In this document: positions 28,099 through 34,844 of the stretch, piece after piece
Position numbering within the stretch: the first letter of the stretch is position 1
How the letters are laid out: each line of letters opens with the position of its first letter
Assembly (NCBI GenBank): GCA_018260755.1
Contig: JAGTWP010000006.1
Coordinates: 1 to 34,844 of the forward strand
Source: Candidatus Altarchaeum sp.
Lineage (GTDB): Archaea > Altiarchaeota > Altiarchaeia > Altiarchaeales > Altiarchaeaceae
Length of the DNA: 34,844 bases
Direction of reading: 5' to 3'
Made by a program: the position numbers and the translations under genes
The notes under the pieces: generated by a model
Database searches by the model: none
What the model was told of the DNA's origin: nothing
Seen by the model: the letters and a program-made list of their open reading frames with translations, nothing else

Positions 28099-30594
28099 TC
28101 ATACACCTGCAACAATATTGTCAATTAAAGCAAATACATCAAGTAAATTTATGTTGTCGCTGTCACTTCCAACAAATTTATAATAACTTTTTCCGTATTT
28201 ATCATACTTGGTTAATTCTGTTAAATTTTTTTCTCCGCTTAAATATTCAAGCATTTCAACAGCATCAAAAATGTCATCTGCCTTTATTAATTCATTCTCA
28301 CAAAGTCCTGCAGCAGAATAAATTCCATGTTTAGCAAACGCATTACATATAACCTTTTTATGAGGAGTTCCGTCTTCTACATTTGCATTATCGTCATCTG
28401 CTATGAGCAAATTATCCATAAATTCCGAAAAGTTATAAGCATGAGGTGTAATTCGTATCGCCTTAAAGATTAATGAGTCCGTAAGAGTATTGTTTAAATT
28501 TTTGCGAACATCCCATAATGCTCCGCTTAGAATTAAACCAAAAATATGAGGGTCAGAATTACTCCAGTTTTCCGGATACTTTCGAGTATTATTAAGATTC
28601 CTCGCAAATGACCATCCGTCTGCAAGTATAGAATCGTTATTGATAGTGCATGCAAAATAATCTGCAAATGCTTCGTGCATCGCATCTTCCATAATATTGC
28701 CACTTTCTCCAAGGTCATAAATATGGCCTACAACTGCATGCGTATATTCATGATATATTATGTCACTTCCCAACGCAGGACTTTCGCAGTTTTGTTGGGG
28801 CCCGCTAAAAGTTATTCTATCCATTCCAGGAGAATAAAGAGCATTACATTTGACGCCATTAGCTTCTACAACAGCCTTTAACGGATAATCCAGTTCGGAA
28901 AAATTAAATTCGGCAAAATAATCATGAATTTTATTTACATGGTAATATGTATTTGATTCTTCCTGTCTATAAGAAGTATCATGAGCCATCCAATTCCAAT
29001 TATGTGTTTCATTTCCGCCCCATAAAAAATCATAAAATGTATCGTTTTGTTTATCATTGTCCACATCCACATATAAACCTATTAATTCGGAATGAATATT
29101 TGTATTATTTTCTATTCTTGTAATTTCATAATATCCGTTTTTATCTGTGGCATCATATATATGACTAAAGGACTTGTTAACTACTTTAAATTTTGACAGA
29201 TTCCACTTTCCATTGTCATTTTCAGCATCATCAAAAAATGCGACTCCAGAGTCAGTTATAATTGAAATATTATCAACATAAAAGCCCTCCTTAAATTCAT
29301 ACTTATCACAAGTATATCTAAATCTTAAAAGTATTTCTCCCTTAGTATAATTGGAAATATCTATGTTTTCTTCAAGAACAATAAAACTATTTCCAGTGTA
29401 TGCAAATGAATTGTTTATCCATCCCTGTGTATAAACACCCGGATTACTATATGAACTTGTATATTTTCCTTTTAATTGTTTCCACGAATTTCCTGAATCG
29501 TTTGAAATTTCAATGTATGCAAAGTCCCAGCCCGGTTCGATATAGTATTGTGTAAGAAATGTTAAATTTGCATGAGTGGCATTAGAAAGATTTATCGGAA
29601 ATTTAATTGTCATATTGCTATCATAAAAATTTCCTTCCGTGCCGATTCCGGAGTAAAATGCCGAACTCTTTGAGGTAATATTTATTTTGATAATTTCATA
29701 ACTAAAATTTTTCTCCTGCTGAACATCATCATATTTCTTTGGATAAATCATCCCGCTAACGGTTCCATTAACATATCCAAACTTTATGCCATTATGTTTT
29801 TTGATTATTTTGCCGGAAAATGCGTCAATAAAAAATATCCAGTCGCCTAACGGGGACTCTGTAACAACAAAGACATTCCACACCAAAGTATATCTCCCAT
29901 CCTCTTTTGGAATAATCATAAGAGAAATTTCTTTAATTTTATCTTCTTTATTATTAAAATTTACATCTTCCTTTGCTATTCTTATAGCATCTCCTTTTGA
30001 AATTTTTGGTATTGTGGAAATATTAATCCCCTGCTGAAAATCGCTCCCAATAATTAAAATTCTTCCGTATCCGTCAATAGTTAAACCGACAAGACCACGA
30101 TAAACGGGAATATCTTCATAGTACTGCTGATAGGCTACATAATAGTTGTCACGGTCTGAGTCAAATTTTTTTAATTTTAAATTAGCTGAATTTACCTTTA
30201 AAAATTTTTCGTTATCAGAAATAAAATTATCGGTGATTTTTAGAATATTTCCCCCTTTTATTTTTTCTTCCTTTATTTGTTTTAAGCCAGTTTCTTTAAA
30301 ACCTTCAATTTTTGTATCTCTACCAAAAATTCTGTAAGGTTGTCCTGTTTTGTTGCTCGGGTAAAATTTTAAATTTAAATTTTCTAAATTGCTTAAATCA
30401 GAGTAATTGTTAGAAATTTTGCCATTTTCAAATAAGCAAATTATTTGAAAATATCCGAACGAAGTGAGGTTAGAAACATTAATTTCGGAACTTGTGTCAA
30501 CTGTTCTTACTTCATCAGACGTTATACTATTTTCACTAATTGTAAAAATAAAAAAGATGCACAAGACAACAAAAATCAGGACTTTATTTGCCAT
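28099..30594 (-). CDS. Secreted thermolysin/fungalysin-like metalloprotease with dockerin-like C-terminus
   Basis: FTP/PepSY-like propeptide, IIYHEYTHAVVGH + HEAFADYFAC motifs, C-terminal DSDNINLLDVFALIDNIV. Confidence 0.85.
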   Translation of the reverse strand: MANKVLIFVVLCIFFIFTISENSITSDEVRTVDTSSEINVSNLTSFGYFQIICLFENGKISNNYSDLSNLENLNLKFYPSNKTGQPYRIFGRDTKIEGFKETGLKQIKEEKIKGGNILKITDNFISDNEKFLKVNSANLKLKKFDSDRDNYYVAYQQYYEDIPVYRGLVGLTIDGYGRILIIGSDFQQGINISTIPKISKGDAIRIAKEDVNFNNKEDKIKEISLMIIPKEDGRYTLVWNVFVVTESPLGDWIFFIDAFSGKIIKKHNGIKFGYVNGTVSGMIYPKKYDDVQQEKNFSYEIIKINITSKSSAFYSGIGTEGNFYDSNMTIKFPINLSNATHANLTFLTQYYIEPGWDFAYIEISNDSGNSWKQLKGKYTSSYSNPGVYTQGWINNSFAYTGNSFIVLEENIDISNYTKGEILLRFRYTCDKYEFKEGFYVDNISIITDSGVAFFDDAENDNGKWNLSKFKVVNKSFSHIYDATDKNGYYEITRIENNTNIHSELIGLYVDVDNDKQNDTFYDFLWGGNETHNWNWMAHDTSYRQEESNTYYHVNKIHDYFAEFNFSELDYPLKAVVEANGVKCNALYSPGMDRITFSGPQQNCESPALGSDIIYHEYTHAVVGHIYDLGESGNIMEDAMHEAFADYFACTINNDSILADGWSFARNLNNTRKYPENWSNSDPHIFGLILSGALWDVRKNLNNTLTDSLIFKAIRITPHAYNFSEFMDNLLIADDDNANVEDGTPHKKVICNAFAKHGIYSAAGLCENELIKADDIFDAVEMLEYLSGEKNLTELTKYDKYGKSYYKFVGSDSDNINLLDVFALIDNIVAGV
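30424..30469. repeat. Two-part hairpin module copy inside metalloprotease CDS
   Basis: ATTTTCAAATAA-GCAAA-TTATTTGAAAAT (12 bp) then AT CC GA AC GAA GT GA GG. Confidence 0.85.
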
Positions 30595-30731
30595 ATTTAA
30601 AATTAAAATTATTGTTCATCCTCCTTTGTTAAACTATTTGGTTCCTTCACAAAATGTTCTTTTACGGACATGAATTTTTCCCTACCCTTAAATGTTTGTA
30701 AAGTTTCTATTTTGAATGAATACAAAAATTG

Positions 30732-31247
30732 TTATTTCACAACACTTTTCTTAATTAAATTTAAGCACAAATTTACCGCATCCTCAGCATCCGATTTATA
30801 TAAATTTTCAAATTTTGCCTTTGAGAAGTCCAAATCATCACATATACCTTTACTTCCATTAACGAGAACAACCGGTTTATCATAGCCCAATGCAAAACCA
30901 ATCTCAGATAATGTTCCGTGTTTTCCGTTTATTGCTATGATTCCGTCGGCAGCAGAAGTTATAACGGCATTCCTTGCAAAGCCAATGCCTGTTGCTATGG
31001 AAATCTGAACATACTTATTAGCATCATCTTTATTCCCTGTCGGAAGTATTCCTATGGTTAATCCACCATTCTCGCTTGCTCCTCTGCATGCCCCCTCCAT
31101 AACCCCATTCATTCCGCCGCAAATTAAGATACATTTTGCTTTTGCTATGTCTCTTCCGATGTTGTAGCAAATTTTCTTAACCTCATCATCAATCTTTCCG
31201 TCCCTTCCGATCACGGCAAGCATAATTTTCCTTTCAGTCACTTTCAA
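30732..31247 (-). CDS. LOG/TIGR00725-like family protein
   Basis: CILICGGMNGVMEGACRGASENGGLTIGILP, INGKHGTLSEIGFAL. Confidence 0.85.
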   Translation of the reverse strand: MKVTERKIMLAVIGRDGKIDDEVKKICYNIGRDIAKAKCILICGGMNGVMEGACRGASENGGLTIGILPTGNKDDANKYVQISIATGIGFARNAVITSAADGIIAINGKHGTLSEIGFALGYDKPVVLVNGSKGICDDLDFSKAKFENLYKSDAEDAVNLCLNLIKKSVVK

Positions 31248-31384
31248 AAAAATTATTTAAATTTAAAATTTATCAGAGATAGGATTTTCATCATTAGTTA
31301 TCAATAAATTTCAATCAGCAAATGCTAATCTCATCATCACTATGAATTAATTTTTAGAAATTAAATTTACTAAATTTTAACAAA

Positions 31385-32002
31385 TCACAAATATTTCAAA
31401 ATTTCCCTTAAGTCCTTGTTGCGAATTACAACATCGGCATTTTCTACAACACTCTCGTGTTTCGGATTAAATGCAATACTGAATCCTGCCTTTTTAAACA
31501 TAGGAATATCGTTGATAAAGTCGCCTACGGCAATGCAATCGCTTAGAGCAACATTTTCGTATCCTGCAATTTCTTCCAAAATTTTTCCCTTATTTTCAAA
31601 ATCTACCTTCATATCAACATCAAAAATTTTTTCATCCTTAACAATTATCTCGTTCAGATAACAATAGTTAAATTTATACCTTTCAAAAATTTTATTTGCC
31701 ATCTGCTTTATGCCACCGCTTATGATTGCCAGCTTATAATTTTTACTTAAATTTTCAATTATTTCTATCCCTTCCATTACGGTAACTCTTTTACTTGCTT
31801 CAAAAATTTTACTTGCCTCAATTCCTTTCCATAAACCAATATCTCGCTTTACCCATTCATTAAAAGATATATTGCCAGAATAATATTGTCTTCCGTTTTC
31901 TTCAGAAAATTTTTCCGTGCCGATAAATTTATGTAGTTCCATCCAGCTTCCTTTTCCGTCAAGCAATACGCCGTCAAGGTCAAATGCGATTAACTTCGTC
32001 AT
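31385..32002 (-). CDS. HAD hydrolase (SerB-like)
   Basis: IAFDLDGVLLDGKGSWMELH, ISGGIKQMANK, AVGDFINDIPMFKKAG. Confidence 0.85.
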   Translation of the reverse strand: MTKLIAFDLDGVLLDGKGSWMELHKFIGTEKFSEENGRQYYSGNISFNEWVKRDIGLWKGIEASKIFEASKRVTVMEGIEIIENLSKNYKLAIISGGIKQMANKIFERYKFNYCYLNEIIVKDEKIFDVDMKVDFENKGKILEEIAGYENVALSDCIAVGDFINDIPMFKKAGFSIAFNPKHESVVENADVVIRNKDLREILKYL

Positions 32003-32127
32003 ATTAAATTTATATTTATTATTAAATTCACCCTATTAGAAATTTTAAAAATTTAAAAAATAAAATATTAATTGTTTAAAAATTAATTTTTAATATTTAA
32101 TTTATTACAAAAGATTAGATTTATTAT

Positions 32128-32397
32128 ATGAGCTAGATCGGGTGGTCAGGCGTCACCTGTAACTCCAAACCGTCTAAAGGAGAATCGAAGTGCAGAAAAA
32201 TAGATCTTTTGTTATCTGTGATCCATAATTCAAACAATGAATTTTCGTCCTGCGAGGCAGTTAATATGAGAACCTGGTCAGACCTTGATCGGAGCAGCCA
32301 TAATCATACGAATTGTGCTTGCCGGGTAGCGGGAAGGAGGAAGGTTGTGGGTTGTCACTTATAGCAAAAGGTTTAGATTTCTGCACGCGCTCAATTG
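32128..32397 (+). ncRNA. Archaeal SRP RNA
   Basis: Alu domain GGTGGTCAGGCGTCACCTGTAACTCCAAACCG; helix 5 GTGCAGAAA...TTTCTGCAC; helix 8 GGTCAGACCTTGATCGGAGCAGCC; GCCGGGTAGCGGG. Ends approximate. Confidence 0.85.
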
Positions 32398-32418
32398 AAA
32401 TTTACCTAAAATTTAATT

Positions 32419-32502
32419 GCGGGAGTTCCCAAGCGGTCAACGGGGGTAGGCTCAAGACCTACTGTGCGAAAGCCTTCATGGGTTCGAATCCCTTCTCCCG
32501 CA
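32419..32502 (+). tRNA. tRNA-Leu(CAA)
   Basis: Acceptor GCGGGAG/CTCCCGC, anticodon loop CTCAAGA, long variable arm, T arm GGGTTCGAATCCC. Confidence 0.93.
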
Positions 32503-32606
32503 TCAACATATTATTTCAAGCAGCAACCTTGCAACATTATTTTAAATTTTTATCTTAAATCTTAAAATTTTAAATATCAAATTTTTTCCTTAAATTTAGC
32601 TTTACT

Positions 32607-33932
32607 ATGTTTGATAAACTAAGCGACGGATTAAAGAATGCAATCACCTCATTAAGAAAGGCAGTTGTCGTAGATAAGAAAGTAATAAAGGAATTCATAA
32701 AAGAAGTCCAGAAAGCCCTGATTTCATCTGATGTGAATGTTCGGTTAGTGCTTGAAATTTCGAAGAGAATTGAAGACAGAGGACTGCTTGAAAAACCACC
32801 CGGACTTTTAGACAGAAAGGAGTTTATAATTAAAATAACTTATGATGAATTAACTTCGCTTCTTGGAAAAGGAGAGAAGATAAATTTAAAGAAAGGTGAT
32901 AAAATCTTACTTGTAGGAATTCAGGGAAGCGGAAAGACAACAACAGCAGCAAAGCTGGCAAGATACTATAGCAAGAAGGGATTTAAGGTCGGACTTATAT
33001 GTGCAGATACATTCAGAGCAGGAGCTTACACACAATTGATGCAATTAGCAGAAGAGGTCAAGGTACCTTTTTACGGAGACTCTAATGAAAAAATTTCCCT
33101 CAATATTATCAAAAAAGGACTTGAAATTTTGAAAGACAAGGATGTTATTATAATTGACAGCGAAGGAAGGAATAAATTGGATAATGATTTGATGAGAGAT
33201 ATAAATATAGTATATAAAGAGATAAAGCCGCAGCATGTTTTGCTTGTTTTGGACGGAACAATCGGACAACTGGCAGGGGAACAGGCGGAAGCGTTTAAGA
33301 GAGCATGTAATGTTACAGGCGTTATACTAACAAAATTAGACGGAACGGCAAAAGGAGGTGGTGCAATTTCTGCATGTAAAACAACTAATGCAAAGGTCTA
33401 TTTTATAGGTGTTGGAGAGCATAATAATGAATTTGAAGAATTTGATGCTCCGAGATTTGTCTCAAAAATTTTAGGCTTCGGTGATATTGAAGGGCTGCTT
33501 GAAAAGGCACAGGAAATGGAGGTTACCGATGAGATGACAAACCGGCTTATGAAAGGAAAATTTACCTTAAATGATTTATATGCTCAGATTCAGGAGATAA
33601 AGAAAATGGGCTCTTTGAACAAAATCGTTGAAATGCTCCCCACGGGAGGAATTAAAATTCCCAAGGAAGTTATGGAGATGCAGGATGAAAAATTAAAATT
33701 TTATAAATTTATAATGGATTCAATGACGAAAAAAGAAAAGGAAAATCCTGAAATTATTGATTCAAAAAGAGTAGTGAGAATTGCAAAGGGCTCGGGAAGA
33801 AAGGAGGGAGAAGTATATGAGCTGCTTAAACAATATAAAGTAATGAAAGGATATGTGAAAACAATAAACGACGAAAGAAAATTAACTGGTTTTATGAAGA
33901 AATTAGGGATGGGAAAAATAATGCACATGTAA
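32607..33932 (+). CDS. srp54: Signal recognition particle protein SRP54
   Basis: GIQGSGKTTTAAKLA, ADTFRAGAYTQL, TKLDGTAKGGGA, M-domain RVVRIAKGSGRKEGEVYELLKQYKVMKG. Confidence 0.95.
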   Translation: MFDKLSDGLKNAITSLRKAVVVDKKVIKEFIKEVQKALISSDVNVRLVLEISKRIEDRGLLEKPPGLLDRKEFIIKITYDELTSLLGKGEKINLKKGDKILLVGIQGSGKTTTAAKLARYYSKKGFKVGLICADTFRAGAYTQLMQLAEEVKVPFYGDSNEKISLNIIKKGLEILKDKDVIIIDSEGRNKLDNDLMRDINIVYKEIKPQHVLLVLDGTIGQLAGEQAEAFKRACNVTGVILTKLDGTAKGGGAISACKTTNAKVYFIGVGEHNNEFEEFDAPRFVSKILGFGDIEGLLEKAQEMEVTDEMTNRLMKGKFTLNDLYAQIQEIKKMGSLNKIVEMLPTGGIKIPKEVMEMQDEKLKFYKFIMDSMTKKEKENPEIIDSKRVVRIAKGSGRKEGEVYELLKQYKVMKGYVKTINDERKLTGFMKKLGMGKIMHM

Positions 33933-34042
33933 AATTTTACCAAATCTCCTACCTGATTTTTGCGTTTTATGAAATAATATTTTAACGTTATTTTTAATTT
34001 TTGTTATTGAATTAATTTATTATTTTGTTATTGAATTAATTT

Positions 34043-34289
34043 AGTAACTATTCAGAGGGTACAAAAATTTACTGAAAATTTATAAATAAATTTTCAATCT
34101 TAAAAAATATTTCAAATATTTTTTAATACCTGCGATTTTCAAACTTGTTTGAAAATACACGAACGAAGTCAGTGTAAAATTTCAAAAAATACAATTTTAA
34201 AATCTCAAAGATTTTAAAATACACGAACGAAGTGAACGCAAAAATCAAAAAATTTACTCGTAATTTTTTGGGGTGGCTGAATAGTTACT
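34043..34289. mobile_element. MITE-like element, 247 bp
   Basis: 13-bp perfect TIR AGTAACTATTCAG / CTGAATAGTTACT, flanked by TAATTT on both sides (34037-34042, 34290-34295), three internal hairpins. Confidence 0.75.
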
Positions 34290-34401
34290 TAATTTAATCA
34301 TAATTTTTATAAAAGAAGTAAATTTATAAAGATTATCTTATTATAAACAAATATTATTTCATAAACTATAATATCACAAACTATCATATTATAAACATAA
34401 G

Positions 34402-34695
34402 ATGGGTAAAAAAGAAGTTGTAGTAGTACACAAAGTGAGAACCCCAAAAATGGGTGAGGTTGCCGGCGAAGTGTTGCAGGTACTGGGATATACAAGAATG
34501 AGAGTCAAATGTTCCGATGGAAAAGAAAGATTGTGCAGAATTCCGGGAAGAGTCCGATGGAGAATGAGGGTTCATGATGGGGATTTTGTACTTGTTGAAC
34601 CCTGGGAGATAGAAAAGGACACAAAAGGAGATGTTATATGGAGATATGTTCCTAATGATGTGGAATGGTTGAAAGCAAAAGGATATGTAAAATAA
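34402..34695 (+). CDS. eif1A: Translation initiation factor aIF1A
   Basis: GEVLQVLGYTRMRVKCSDGKERLCRIPGRVRWRMRVHDGDFVLVEPW. Confidence 0.93.
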   Translation: MGKKEVVVVHKVRTPKMGEVAGEVLQVLGYTRMRVKCSDGKERLCRIPGRVRWRMRVHDGDFVLVEPWEIEKDTKGDVIWRYVPNDVEWLKAKGYVK

Positions 34696-34780
34696 ATTAA
34701 ATTAAATCAGGTAAATTTTCGGACTGTTTTTGATATTCTTCAAAAAATTTTACTAAATTTTGCCAAACGTATAGGTGTTC

Positions 34781-34844
34781 TTTAATAAATTTTTCTTTAA
34801 TAAATTTTTCTTTAATAAATTTTTCTTTAATAAATTTTTCTTTA
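34781..34844. repeat. 15-bp tandem repeat (TTTAATAAATTTTTC, 4+ copies), open at right edge
   Basis: Perfect copies at 34781, 34796, 34811, 34826, partial 34841. Confidence 0.95.

Noticed and set aside
32313-32558. 81-aa plus ORF
   Set aside because: Overlaps the SRP RNA 3' part and tRNA-Leu.

Overview
AT-rich archaeal chromosome segment. The lineage is DPANN- or Altiarchaeota-like by content, but I cannot place it firmly. Housekeeping content: archaeal adenylate kinase, Gar1, TFB, eIF5A, L39e, ArgS, SRP RNA next to tRNA-Leu and SRP54, aIF1A, tRNA-Gly and tRNA-Thr. Accessory content: (i) a left-edge cluster of secreted/surface proteins; (ii) an ImmA/IrrE-HTH + DUF4411 + truncated PLD cassette sitting between two copies of a site-2-protease segment; (iii) a gene row AAA ATPase - PIN-like protein - Mre11-like nuclease that could be a defence module; (iv) a MITE-like family with AGTAACTATTCAG termini; (v) a recurrent two-part hairpin module. 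In (v) a variable perfect AT-rich stem-loop is followed by a 'CCGA-NN-GAA/GNNA-NN-GAGG' hairpin whose bases covary between copies. It occurs between genes, inside a MITE, and once in frame within a secreted metalloprotease gene. The hairpin module and the ATPase/PIN/Mre11 row are the best candidates for something undescribed. All calls are by eye; no database search was run.
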